From the NCBI GenBank assembly GCA_050287965.1, contig JBNKCX010000043.1:1-64000 (forward strand): a DNA stretch of 64,000 nucleotides. Reading direction: 5' to 3'. Of the stretch, positions 1 to 8,235 are shown piece by piece. Position numbers and translations under genes: made by a program. The notes under the pieces were generated by a model. It was given only the letters and a program-made list of their open reading frames with translations, searched no databases and was not told the origin of the DNA. Origin of the DNA: CBFDBF01 sp050287965 (lineage in GTDB: Bacteria > Pseudomonadota > Gammaproteobacteria > Chromatiales > Chromatiaceae). Each line of letters begins with the position of its first letter. The stretch's first letter is position 1.

Positions 1-672
1 GACAAACTCCAGCAACACCTCTGGGTTGGCGTAGTTGAGATCGATCTGGTCGTTACTGAAGGTGGCCCAGACATGGAGCATGCCGCGCGGCGTGCGCACC
101 CGGCTCAACAGCGGCGTACTGCGCGGCCGTACAACCTGCGATAGATTCTCTTGCGGCGCTACCTGAATGACGTAGTCGCGCCCGGGCTCTTCATCGTGAA
201 CGAAATTGACGAACCAGAGATGCTCTCGCGACATGTGATTGAGCACCAGGTCGAACATGAGTGTGAAATGTTCGCCGAGGGCTTCGATATCCTCCCAATC
301 GCCCAACCGCGGATCGACTGCGCGAAAGTCAGAGACGGCGAAACCGTCGTCGGAGCTGTAGGGAAAGAAAGGCAGGATATGCACCAGACTGAAGACACCG
401 CCGAGGCGGCAGTCGAGAAACCGCTTCAGTGAAGCCAACGGCTTCATACCGGGATACTGGACACTGTCCCCGTAACAGATCAGCACACTCTCCTTCTCGT
501 CCCAGCGGGGGATCCCCAAACGCCCGCCGCGTCGCCGCTCGATGTGTTCTTTGATCAAACGGTGCAGGCGAGGCAACAGCTCAGCGGCGCGGTCTTCACC
601 GTAAAGTCGTGAAAGATGGGCAAGCAGCCGCTGGTCGAGATCACCGAACTGCATGGTCTGGGTTTCGATCAT
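1..672 (-). CDS. GH13 sucrose-phosphorylase-like glycoside phosphorylase (3' end outside window)
   Basis: The minus-strand frame is open from an ATG at 672 to the window edge, giving the first 224 residues. The protein reads as an N-terminal (beta/alpha)8 barrel of family GH13 subfamily 18, which uses phosphate to split sucrose, sucrose-6-phosphate or glucosylglycerate. Visible marks are VLICYGDSVQYPG near residue 65, VHILPFFPYSSDDGFAV near 95, and the GH13 region I motif FDLVLNHMS near 145. The nucleophile and acid/base lie beyond the edge, so the exact substrate cannot be judged. A second in-frame ATG at 654 is an alternative start, and neither has a strong Shine-Dalgarno. Confidence 0.8.
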   Translation of the reverse strand, partial: MIETQTMQFGDLDQRLLAHLSRLYGEDRAAELLPRLHRLIKEHIERRRGGRLGIPRWDEKESVLICYGDSVQYPGMKPLASLKRFLDCRLGGVFSLVHILPFFPYSSDDGFAVSDFRAVDPRLGDWEDIEALGEHFTLMFDLVLNHMSREHLWFVNFVHDEEPGRDYVIQVAPQENLSQVVRPRSTPLLSRVRTPRGMLHVWATFSNDQIDLNYANPEVLLEFV

Positions 673-751
673 CGCCCTGTGATGGGCTTGTCTGACTTGA
701 GAATGAAAATGGCGGGCTATGGCCCCACGTTACCTGTGATTCGGTGTGCAG

Positions 752-770
752 GGTGGGGCCCTGCCCCACC
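752..770. repeat. GC-rich 8-bp hairpin, REP-like
   Basis: Arms GGTGGGGC (752-759) and GCCCCACC (763-770) pair perfectly around a 3-base loop. No T-run follows on either side, so it is not a typical terminator. It resembles short extragenic palindromes that recur in bacterial genomes. Only one copy is visible here. Confidence 0.5.
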
Positions 771-884
771 TTAAAGGTGCTGAAAACCATCCCAAATGCT
801 CTTAAATAAGTTAGAGGCCGCAAGCAACACTTAGCGACCCTAAGGAGCATCCAGTTTAGTCAGAATATCCTATATGCAAAAGTG

Positions 885-898
885 TTGATTCAGATCAA
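885..898 (+). promoter_or_regulatory. FNR/ANR-type binding site
   Basis: TTGATTCAGATCAA matches the FNR consensus TTGAT-N4-ATCAA at all ten defined positions. A TATATT hexamer at 930-935 could be the -10 element, which would put the site centre about 50 bases upstream of transcription start. That is not the canonical -41.5, so the start may differ from this guess. The next plus-strand gene is the DsrC-like gene at 1149. The divergent GH13 gene could also be affected. Confidence 0.7.
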
Positions 899-1148
899 CA
901 TCACGAGGCCAATCGCCGAACACTCCTGCTATATTGATTAATTACCATCATAATTTTCCATTTATTACCATACATGTCCCGGCGCCTGGGGATAGTGTAG
1001 GTAGCTACTAGCAATCCCCGCTCTGTTCAAGAGCAGATCGACAGGATGCTACTTTGCAGGTTATTTCTCACCCTCTCCTGACGAGAGAGGGGATAACAGA
1101 CGTAGCGATTTTTGCTACCGGGATTATGCCTTACCAAAGGAGCACGAG

Positions 1149-1523
1149 ATGGGACTTTTGCAACAAGAGAGGCGCGATCGCCCTGGGGATTTGGCATCTA
1201 AACTCAGCATCTCTGCGGAACAGCGGACAGTTCAATTAGACGCTGAGGGGTATCTGGTCAACCCGGTAGACTGGAGCGTCGCCATTACCGAGCAGATGGC
1301 GGAGTACGACAACCTGATCTTGACCGATGACCACTGGCAGCTAATCGGTTTCCTGCACCGATTCTTCCGCGAATACCAACAGCTGCCCGAGCTACCGCTC
1401 CTTTCACACCATCTATGCAGAGGTCAGCACAACTGCCGCTGGACCAGGAAGTACATTCATAAACTCTTTCCCGGCGGCATCAAGACGGCCTGTCGCTACG
1501 CCGGATTACCGGCACCTCTTTAG
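1149..1523 (+). CDS. DsrC/TusE-family protein lacking the C-terminal cysteine
   Basis: This 124-residue protein belongs to the DsrC/TusE/RspA family, whose members carry sulfur as persulfide or trisulfide on a flexible C-terminal arm, or act as regulators. The N-terminal VNPVDWSVAITEQMAEYDN and the arm KLFPGGIKTACRYAGLPAPL are diagnostic. True DsrC has two arm cysteines, one upstream (CysB) and one penultimate (CysA). Here CysB is kept and the protein stops before CysA. TusE shows the opposite pattern. Two further Cys (in LCRGQHNC) are unusual. An AAGGAG Shine-Dalgarno just upstream supports the ATG. The FNR box upstream suggests anaerobic control. Sulfur-related regulation or relay is likely, but enzymatic DsrC function is not. 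Confidence 0.85.
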   Translation: MGLLQQERRDRPGDLASKLSISAEQRTVQLDAEGYLVNPVDWSVAITEQMAEYDNLILTDDHWQLIGFLHRFFREYQQLPELPLLSHHLCRGQHNCRWTRKYIHKLFPGGIKTACRYAGLPAPL

Positions 1524-1697
1524 GGGGAGCTGCATCCCGCCCGATTGATTCGCCCAGGAACGCGCATAGGGGGAAGCGACAACCACATCAAAGACTCCAT
1601 AAACCTCAGCCCCCGTTCATCGGTTATCATAGCGGCAGAGACCAACCTGACCCGGCAACCAAGGTGCCACGGTTTTTACAAACAGGATGCTGCCCTC

Positions 1698-2201
1698 GTG
1701 TTACACAGACCGATCAAACAAATTGTACTCCTCATCATTCTGGCATCGCTCTGCCTACCGCTCGCGGCCGAGCGGCTGGGCGAGGTCAGCACCAAGTTTC
1801 GTATGCTTGGCCCCAACGACAAAATCGTCATCGAGGCCTTCGACGATCCCTCGGTCTCCGGCGTCACCTGTTACCTCAGCCGCGCCAAGACCGGCGGCAT
1901 GTCTGGCGCGGTGGGGCTCGCCGAAGACACCTCCGACGCTTCCATCGCCTGCCGCCAGACCGGACCGGTGAACCTGAGCCCTGACATCCTCGATCAATCG
2001 AGAGACGGAGAGGAGGTATTCAAACAGCGCACCTCCATCCTGTTCAAGACCATGCAGGTGGTGCGTTTCTACGACGCCCGACGCAACACGCTGATCTACC
2101 TTACCTACAGCGACAAACTGGTGGACGGTTCACCCAAGAACAGCATCACGGCGGTACCTCTCTATCGACCCGCGCCTGCGCAGTCACCCGCGCCTCGCTA
2201 A
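1698..2201 (+). CDS. creA: CreA family periplasmic protein
   Basis: The 167-residue product starts at a GTG preceded by AGGA (1684-1687) and has a clear signal peptide (IKQIVLLIILASLCLPLAA, then ERLGEV). The mature part matches CreA, a small secreted protein of unknown function: KIVIEAFDDPSVSGVTCYLS, then an acidic segment with SIACRQTGP, then RTSILFKTMQVVRFYDARRN. The frame stays open further upstream to 1545, but that part lacks CreA character and would bury the signal peptide. The next gene begins 3 bases after the stop, so the two are probably co-transcribed. Confidence 0.85.
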   Translation: MLHRPIKQIVLLIILASLCLPLAAERLGEVSTKFRMLGPNDKIVIEAFDDPSVSGVTCYLSRAKTGGMSGAVGLAEDTSDASIACRQTGPVNLSPDILDQSRDGEEVFKQRTSILFKTMQVVRFYDARRNTLIYLTYSDKLVDGSPKNSITAVPLYRPAPAQSPAPR

Positions 2202-2204
2202 ATC

Positions 2205-2786
2205 ATGCCGCAACCCCTGCACACGGGGCGGCTGGTGCTCACACCGGAAGATCCCTACTACCAACCCAGCGAGCTAGCCCCGATTCTCGCACTGCTGACA
2301 GAGATCGGCTTTATCAGCGGTCCCTTGGCAGAGGGAGAGTATCGCTACCTGCTGGGTGAAAATTTCATGCGGTTGGTGAGTTTTGTGGGTTGCTCGCCCT
2401 CCATCCTGCTGCAACCCGGAGAACCGGGACAACCCTTCTGCCAACTGGTGGTCGACGGCCCCTCTGCCCAACCGCGACTGCTTCACGGCAAGAATACCGT
2501 GGCGCCCCGCTGCGCGACCTGCCGCAAACGCCTGCAGAACTGGCGCTCTAGTTTCGAGATCCAGCGGCTGGAAGGCCCCGGCTATCAGGCCCCCTGCCCA
2601 CATTGCGGCCGGCTCCAGGACCCGATGACCTACGATTTTCGCCAGAGTGCGGGCTGCGGCCGCCTCTTTCTCTGTGTCGAGAATATCTTCCCCCAGGAGG
2701 CGATTCCGGCACCGGCCCTGCTCACTCATCTGAGGCGCGTCACCAGTCAGGCTTGGCACTATTTCTATCAGCAGGACGCTTCATAA
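2205..2786 (+). CDS. Uncharacterised protein with two CxxC zinc-ribbon pairs
   Basis: I do not recognise this 193-residue soluble protein. The N-terminal half (about 1-90) has no motif I can name. The second half carries CATC near residue 104 and CPHC near 137, followed by two more Cys (SAGCGRLFLCVEN), which suggests a zinc ribbon or other metal-binding fold. No signal peptide or membrane helix is visible. It starts 3 bases after creA, so translational coupling is likely and it may act with CreA or simply share its promoter. Confidence 0.75.
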   Translation: MPQPLHTGRLVLTPEDPYYQPSELAPILALLTEIGFISGPLAEGEYRYLLGENFMRLVSFVGCSPSILLQPGEPGQPFCQLVVDGPSAQPRLLHGKNTVAPRCATCRKRLQNWRSSFEIQRLEGPGYQAPCPHCGRLQDPMTYDFRQSAGCGRLFLCVENIFPQEAIPAPALLTHLRRVTSQAWHYFYQQDAS

Positions 2787-2915
2787 CCCTGTGAATTACC
2801 TGGATTCCTAAAAGGGTTTCAGCGGGAATCCGGTATCCGAACAAGAACTATAGTTTGGAGTAGATAGTTCAAATTCGTCCACCAAATTATTTCATATTCA
2901 TAGGGGCATACTTCT

Positions 2916-4559
2916 ATGCTCAACTTATTACGACAACTCGCTATCAGCCGTAAATTGTGGCTGCTCACCCTCCTCACCGCCTCAGGACTGATCACCACCA
3001 CGCTCTTTGCCCTGGCGGAATATCACAGGGATTTGATCCAGGAGAAGAAGATTCAGACTCAGGCACTGGTGGAGACCACCTATAGTGTCGTCGCGGACCT
3101 GCACGCCAAGGCTGAGGCGGGCAGTTTTGACCAGCAGGAGGCCCAATCCCGGGCCAAGGAGGTAATCAAGTCCCTGAGATACGACGACTCCAACTATTTT
3201 TGGATCAACGACTTTAACGCCGTGATCGTGATGCACCCGATCAAGCCACAACTCGACGGCAAGGATATGTCTGGATTCACCGACCCTGACGGCAAGCGGA
3301 TCTTTGCCGAGTTCGCACGGGTAGCCAAACGGGACGGGGAGGGGGTAGTCCCCTACCTCTGGCCCAAACCCGGTAACGATAAGCCCGTGCCAAAAATCTC
3401 CTATGTCAAGGGATTCAAGCCCTGGGGCTGGGTCATCGGTACCGGTGTCTATTCGGATGATGTGGACGCAGCCTTCTGGAGCAACGCCATCAACCTCAGC
3501 CTGATAGCCTTGGTAATTCTGGTCCTGCTCATGGGCCTCTCCATCGCCATCACCCGCAGCATCGTCAGCCCTCTCAAGAAAACTACGGAGGCCCTCGACG
3601 ACATCTCCATGGGGGAGGGCGACCTCACCCGCCGCCTGGAGGTAAGGGGCAAGGATGAGATTGCGAAACTCTCCTCCGCTTTCAACCGCTTCACCGAAAA
3701 GATCCAGCAGATCATTATCAGCGTGAGCCAAAACAGCACACAACTCGCCACGGCGGCGGCACAGCTGTCGAGCACCACACAGCAGAATTATGAGAACGTC
3801 TCGCAACAGCAGAACGAGACCCAGCAGGTGGCGACCGCGGTCACCGAGATGGCCGCTACCGTAAAGGAGATCGCCGAAAGCGCCGATGGGGCGGCCAACT
3901 CCGCCCGCGAGGCGGATGACCAGGCACTGAGCGGAAAGCGAGTGGTGGTCGACGTCGCCGAGGCGATCAACAACCTGGCCAGCGAGATGCGCTCGGCCTC
4001 GGAGGTGATCGATCTTCTTGCCAAGGAGAGCGAGAACATCGGCACTGTCTCGGATGTGATCCGCGGCATCGCCGAACAGACCAGCCTGCTGGCGCTGAAT
4101 GCCGCCATCGAGGCGGCTCGTGCGGGAGAACAGGGGCGCGGTTTCGCCGTGGTCGCGGACGAGGTACGCTCACTGGCGAGCCGCACCCAGCAAGCGACGA
4201 CGGAGATCCGGGATATGATAGAGCGGCTGCAGAACGGAACCCAGAATGCGGTCGACGTGATACGCCGCAGCGGTGAGACCACAGCCACAACGGTGGAGAA
4301 GGCGCACACCGCGGCAAATTCCCTGGACCAGATCGTTTCGTCGGTAGCGATGATTTCCGATCGCAACGCCCAGATCGCCAGCGCCTCGGAAGAGCAGTCT
4401 TCAGTCGCTCACGAGATCGATCGCAGTGTGGTGAAAATCTCGCAGCTGGCGGAACACTCCGCCTTAGCCAGTGAGCAGATCACCCAGGCCACCGCCGAAC
4501 TCTCCCATCTGGGCGAGGCACTGCAGGAGATGATCTCCCACTTCAAGACGGCCGGCTGA
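2916..4559 (+). CDS. Methyl-accepting chemotaxis protein with single Cache sensor domain
   Basis: This 547-residue transmembrane chemoreceptor senses a periplasmic ligand and controls CheA. Order: N-terminal transmembrane helix (about 14-32), periplasmic sCache_2 domain (about 35-190; the DSNYFWINDFNAVIVMHP and GWVIGTGVYSDDV signatures are clear), second transmembrane helix (about 193-213), HAMP domain, then a long cytoplasmic coiled coil. The signalling tip EQTSLLALNAAIEAARAGEQ is canonical. sCache_2 receptors often bind small organic acids, but the ligand is not readable here. AGGGG lies 9 bases before the ATG. No che genes are nearby, so it is an orphan receptor. Confidence 0.95.
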   Translation: MLNLLRQLAISRKLWLLTLLTASGLITTTLFALAEYHRDLIQEKKIQTQALVETTYSVVADLHAKAEAGSFDQQEAQSRAKEVIKSLRYDDSNYFWINDFNAVIVMHPIKPQLDGKDMSGFTDPDGKRIFAEFARVAKRDGEGVVPYLWPKPGNDKPVPKISYVKGFKPWGWVIGTGVYSDDVDAAFWSNAINLSLIALVILVLLMGLSIAITRSIVSPLKKTTEALDDISMGEGDLTRRLEVRGKDEIAKLSSAFNRFTEKIQQIIISVSQNSTQLATAAAQLSSTTQQNYENVSQQQNETQQVATAVTEMAATVKEIAESADGAANSAREADDQALSGKRVVVDVAEAINNLASEMRSASEVIDLLAKESENIGTVSDVIRGIAEQTSLLALNAAIEAARAGEQGRGFAVVADEVRSLASRTQQATTEIRDMIERLQNGTQNAVDVIRRSGETTATTVEKAHTAANSLDQIVSSVAMISDRNAQIASASEEQSSVAHEIDRSVVKISQLAEHSALASEQITQATAELSHLGEALQEMISHFKTAG

Positions 4560-4652
4560 TGCGGCATCACTGATCGCCCGACACGAAAGGAGCCGAATCA
4601 CACAGAGCAGAGCGCGGCACGCCGCGCCCAAGCTCCGCATCCTGCTTCTCGA

Positions 4653-6200
4653 CTACTCTAACTCGCAGCGATTCTTGCCCGCTTTCTTTGCCCGATAGAG
4701 CGCTTTGTCCGCGCGCGAGAAGACGCCGTCCAAGGTGTCGCCCTCCCGGAAGGTCGCCACGCCACAGGAGATAGTCACCGGCACCGGCTTGCCCTGGGAA
4801 TGGAAACCATTGCTCTCGACCGAGCTGCGCATCTCCTGCGCCACGCCCAATGCCTCCTCGTCCTGAGTACCGCAGAGCAGACAGACAAACTCTTCGCCGC
4901 CGAAGCGGGCGATGAAGTCGGTCTCGCGCAGACGCGCTTTGAGGCTCTGTGCGATCACCCGCAGGGCCTTGTCCCCTGCCTGATGACCGAAGCGGTCATT
5001 AATCGACTTGAAATCGTCCACGTCCCAGATGAGTATGGTCAGCGGGTTGCCAAAGCGCTTCCAGCGCGCCAGCTCTTGTTCGATCCTCTCTTCATAGGCA
5101 AGGCGGTTTGGCAGTCCGGTCACCGTGTCCAGCAACGCCAGGTGGTGTGCTTCGAGCATCCGCGAACGCAGCTCGCTCGACTCCTGTTCCAGCTGATCCA
5201 GCCGCTCGCGCAGGGCCTTCTCTCCCTCTTCGGCATACTGGTGCCAAGCCATCTCCTCTTCCAGGTATTGGTCGATGCTCAGCTTGATCTGGCTCAACCG
5301 CTGGCTCACCGCCTCTTTAAGCTGATGCAGGTCGGTGGCCTGCGAGACATGGGCGCCGAGATCGCCCACCTGGCCATTGACCTGCTGGCTTAGATCGCGC
5401 CCGTGCTGCGCGATCCGGTCCCGTCCCTCGTGCGTGCTCTGCAGCTGGACACCCAAATCCTGTAAACGCTTGGTCAGCTCCTCAAGAAAATCCTCGGCCT
5501 CTTTGATCTCCGACTGGATCTCGCCGAAAGACTTGGCCGACAGAGTGAGGAGATCTTGCAGCACATCGGCCCAGGCATCGGCCGCTACCTGCTTGCCTCT
5601 CAGGCGCCGTTTGAGCTCAATGATCTGATCGCCCCAGTGCCCCGGCCAGCTGGCCTGTTCCAGCAGATTGAATAATATATCGTTGGGTTGGGGACCTTGG
5701 ACATCGACCGCCGCATCACCGCCGAAAAGCCGCTCGAACAGACCTGTCCGTTTGGCGGAAACGCCTTGGACACCCTGTCCCAAAAGAGCAGCCAGGCGCT
5801 TGAACTTCGCCTGCTGCAGGCCGGCAGGATCGGCCACCAATGCCGACAGCAGCGTCTCCAGCTCGGCCAGCTCCTTGCCGCTCAGCGGTAGCCCGTCGAG
5901 CAAATGTCGAACTTCGGGTTGTTGCTCCTGATCCTCACTGACGGCATCCTGCGAGAAGTGGAGCAACCCATCGGAGAGGGCGGTAAACTGTTCCTTGAGA
6001 TCACGGTCAACCCCCTGGCGAACCGCTTCGCGAATGCCTTTGAGATGGGGATCCAAACGCTGGTCGAGACCCATGGCCGCCACTGTCAGGCGGGTAATGG
6101 TACGTACAAGCAGCTCCTCCAGCTCCTGATTGGCCGCCTTCTCGGTCTCCTGAAGCTGTAGCATCTCCTCGTAAAGGCGCTTCCAGTCTTTTTCGCTCAT
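4653..6200 (-). CDS. Diguanylate cyclase with long N-terminal coiled-coil region
   Basis: This 515-residue soluble enzyme condenses two GTP to c-di-GMP. The GGDEF domain occupies about 350-515, with GGEEF at 434-438. An RETD inhibitory site lies exactly five residues before it, so product inhibition is expected. The first 350 residues are helical, rich in Glu/Gln and probably a dimerising coiled coil, with no membrane segment. I chose the ATG at 6200, which has GGGAGA upstream and begins MSEKDW. The frame extends 31 codons further up without family character. It is convergent with the chemoreceptor gene. Confidence 0.93.
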   Translation of the reverse strand: MSEKDWKRLYEEMLQLQETEKAANQELEELLVRTITRLTVAAMGLDQRLDPHLKGIREAVRQGVDRDLKEQFTALSDGLLHFSQDAVSEDQEQQPEVRHLLDGLPLSGKELAELETLLSALVADPAGLQQAKFKRLAALLGQGVQGVSAKRTGLFERLFGGDAAVDVQGPQPNDILFNLLEQASWPGHWGDQIIELKRRLRGKQVAADAWADVLQDLLTLSAKSFGEIQSEIKEAEDFLEELTKRLQDLGVQLQSTHEGRDRIAQHGRDLSQQVNGQVGDLGAHVSQATDLHQLKEAVSQRLSQIKLSIDQYLEEEMAWHQYAEEGEKALRERLDQLEQESSELRSRMLEAHHLALLDTVTGLPNRLAYEERIEQELARWKRFGNPLTILIWDVDDFKSINDRFGHQAGDKALRVIAQSLKARLRETDFIARFGGEEFVCLLCGTQDEEALGVAQEMRSSVESNGFHSQGKPVPVTISCGVATFREGDTLDGVFSRADKALYRAKKAGKNRCELE

Positions 6201-6354
6201 TTCAGGATGGGTCTCCCGTCGTTCGCCGATGAGTATTCTACTTCCGAACAGCCCCATCCTCTGGGTAAAACTTTGAGGCAGGCCCCCAACCAAGGGCCTA
6301 TTGACAGTATAACGCCCCCACTTGTCAATCCCAGTGGCTCGTGTAACCGGAGTT

Positions 6355-7158
6355 TCAGGCTGCCACGGGAAGTCTCATATCCTTCGGCAGCTCGATTTCA
6401 AGACTGATCGGCAGGTGGTCGGAGTGCGCATAGTTGAGCACCTCCGATTTAGACACTGTGAGACTGGGCGAGGCCAGGATGTGGTCCAACTTACGGCTCG
6501 GCCGCCAACTGGGAAAAGTCATCATGTCACAGTGACTGCCCTGCAGATTGGTATTCTCCAACAGATAGCGAAACTCCCGCGAACTGCTGCCACAATTGAA
6601 ATCCCCCATAAGGACCAGATGGGAGTAGTGAGAAACCAGATCACTGACATAGGAGAGCTGGCGCAGACGCGCACGACGTCCCAACGCCAGGTGCATCATG
6701 CAGATACCGAGGGGTTTCTCGTTGGTCTGGAACTCCATCAGCAAGGCGCCCCGACCCGGCAAGCCGGGCAGGCGGTGCTCCGTCACCATGCTTGGCTGCA
6801 CCCGGCTCAATATACCGTTGCTGTGTTGCGCCAGTTTACCGAGTCGCCGGTTCACCTGGCGGAACCAGAAGGGAAAGCCGGCGTGTTCGGCCAGATAGGC
6901 GGTCTGATCCACGAATCCGCTGCGAAAACTGCCGGAGTCGACCTCCTGCAGACCGACCACATCGTAATCCTTCAAGAGATGGGCTATGCGGTCCAGAGTC
7001 TCCCGCTGCTCTCTATGCGGTAGCACCTGTTTCCAGCCTCGGGTGACATATTCGCGATAGCGGCGGGTATCCGCGCCTGCCTGGATGTTGTAGCTCAGCA
7101 GGCGCAAGCGCCGGGAGCTATCAAGGAGCGGTTGATTGTCACAGATCTGATGGGGCAT
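6355..7158 (-). CDS. Endonuclease/exonuclease/phosphatase family protein
   Basis: This 267-residue cytoplasmic protein has the EEP fold shared by DNase I, exonuclease III and inositol-phosphate phosphatases. Catalytic landmarks are in order: LLSYNIQAG (Asn), VVGLQEVDSG (metal-binding Glu), MGDFNCG (Asp/Asn pair), LDHILAS and AHSDHLPIS (catalytic Asp-His). Substrate cannot be told from sequence. Such proteins occur as stand-alone genes in many gammaproteobacteria. It is followed by the diguanylate cyclase on the same strand with a gap of about 150 bases. Confidence 0.9.
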   Translation of the reverse strand: MPHQICDNQPLLDSSRRLRLLSYNIQAGADTRRYREYVTRGWKQVLPHREQRETLDRIAHLLKDYDVVGLQEVDSGSFRSGFVDQTAYLAEHAGFPFWFRQVNRRLGKLAQHSNGILSRVQPSMVTEHRLPGLPGRGALLMEFQTNEKPLGICMMHLALGRRARLRQLSYVSDLVSHYSHLVLMGDFNCGSSSREFRYLLENTNLQGSHCDMMTFPSWRPSRKLDHILASPSLTVSKSEVLNYAHSDHLPISLEIELPKDMRLPVAA

Positions 7159-7470
7159 GGTCGTTACTACATATTCTCAATGTTATACCCTAAGAGTTTA
7201 CGGCAAATCCATCCATAAACTTGAGGCCGGCGCCACAATTTATAAACCACCCGAAAGGGTAAGGCAGCATACCACCCTTTCCAAGCCGACCTAAATCCCC
7301 TTCGGCCTTAAAGACACTTAAGCAAGCCCTTGTTTTCTGGGAATTCCTTAAGCTAAAGCATCAGGGCTACGCAGTCTCTAAACATGACCCGTACCCGATA
7401 TCCCCACACAACGGCGTGCACAAAAAAGGCGGCACGATGCCGCCCTTCCTGGCCGGTTCCCGAACCCGTC
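7159..7470. other. Intergenic region downstream of cytochrome c4
   Basis: This 312-base stretch has no gene. Its only clear element is the cytochrome c4 terminator at 7422-7444. The remainder, which must contain the promoter of the EEP-family gene, shows no recognisable operator. Confidence 0.6.
7422..7444 (-). terminator. Rho-independent terminator of cytochrome c4 gene
   Basis: On the minus strand a perfect 7-bp stem GGCGGCA/TGCCGCC with a 3-base loop is followed by six T residues, 27 bases after the cytochrome c4 stop. Confidence 0.9.
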
Positions 7471-8091
7471 TTACTGGCTGAGACCCTGGATGTACTGGGC
7501 GACATTCGCGATCTCTTCATCCGTCATGCGCGCCGCCACACCCTGCATCATCTTGGCGGTGTCATTTTTTCGCGTCGTGGAACGAAAATCCTTCAGCGCC
7601 TTCTCCACGTAGGCGGCGTTCTGGCCGTTCAGCGCGGGAAAGAGCGCCAGCGGATTGCCGGCGCCGGTGGGACCGTGACAGGCCATGCAGGCGACAACAC
7701 CGGTCGCGGGGTTACCGGCACGGAAGATCTTCTCCCCTTTGGCCGCTATCTCTGCGTTTTCGGCGGTGCCGATCTTCTTGGTCTGACTGGAGAAATAGGC
7801 CGCCAGATTAGCGATATCCTGCTCGCTGAGCGGCTTGGCCATGGAGGACATGAGGGGATCCGCGCGCTTGTCAGCCTGGAAATCCTTCAGCTGTTTCTCG
7901 ATGTACTGGGGGTGCTGGCCGGCCAGCTTCGGCCAGAGCGGATTGATGCCGCTGTTACCGTCAGCCCCGTGACAGCCGGCACAGACGGTGGATTTGGCTT
8001 TTCCCTCGTCGGCGTTTCCCGCAGCCTGAGCGAAGTTAATGGAAAAAGCGAGGGCGATGGTAGCGGTTACAAGCCATTTGTTCATGTTCAA
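7471..8091 (-). CDS. Cytochrome c4 (diheme)
   Basis: This 206-residue protein has a signal peptide (cleaved after AQA near residue 23) and two class I cytochrome c domains, each with one heme motif: CAGCH near residue 40 and CMACH near 137. Distal Met ligands are expected in NPLWPKLAGQHP..MSSMAKPL and in ..MMQGVAARM. Cytochrome c4 is a periplasmic or membrane-attached electron carrier that feeds cbb3- or aa3-type oxidases. Length matches the family (about 190-210). A strong terminator follows. The PCuAC copper chaperone gene lies upstream on the same strand, which fits a role in cytochrome oxidase supply. Confidence 0.95.
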   Translation of the reverse strand: MNMNKWLVTATIALAFSINFAQAAGNADEGKAKSTVCAGCHGADGNSGINPLWPKLAGQHPQYIEKQLKDFQADKRADPLMSSMAKPLSEQDIANLAAYFSSQTKKIGTAENAEIAAKGEKIFRAGNPATGVVACMACHGPTGAGNPLALFPALNGQNAAYVEKALKDFRSTTRKNDTAKMMQGVAARMTDEEIANVAQYIQGLSQ

Positions 8092-8130
8092 TCCTGCTCT
8101 GAAAAGTCTGCTGGATAAGCGGAAATGGGG

Positions 8131-8158
8131 CTCTACCCGCCGCTTGTGGCGGGTAGAG
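8131..8158. repeat. 11-bp perfect hairpin between PCuAC and cytochrome c4 genes
   Basis: CTCTACCCGCC (8131-8141) pairs with GGCGGGTAGAG (8148-8158) around a 6-base loop. There is no T-run on either side, so it is either a factor-dependent terminator or processing hairpin for the PCuAC transcript, or part of the cytochrome c4 leader. Confidence 0.6.
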
Positions 8159-8235
8159 ACCCTTAAAAAGCTGCGGAACTATACCAGAAGTGCCCAAAAA
8201 ACGTCAAAATGGCTCGAAGCAAGAGAAGCCCGGGC

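Larger units (their letters stand above)
673..1148. other. Intergenic region with FNR box and hairpins
   Basis: This 476-base stretch between the divergent GH13 gene and the DsrC-like gene has no convincing reading frame. It holds a compact GC hairpin (752-770), a perfect FNR-type palindrome (885-898) with a TATATT -10-like hexamer at 930-935, and a small hairpin with arms 1071-1077 and 1085-1091 in the presumed leader of the DsrC-like gene. The long leader (about 200 bases) is unusual, but I recognise no riboswitch in it. Confidence 0.6.

Noticed and set aside
1054..1239. Short open frame in the leader of the DsrC-like gene
   Set aside because: It overlaps the DsrC-like gene in another frame, has no Shine-Dalgarno and no recognisable protein character.
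8131..8158. Hairpin considered as a Rho-independent terminator of the PCuAC gene
   Set aside because: The stem is strong, but no T-run follows on either strand, so I list it only as an inverted repeat.
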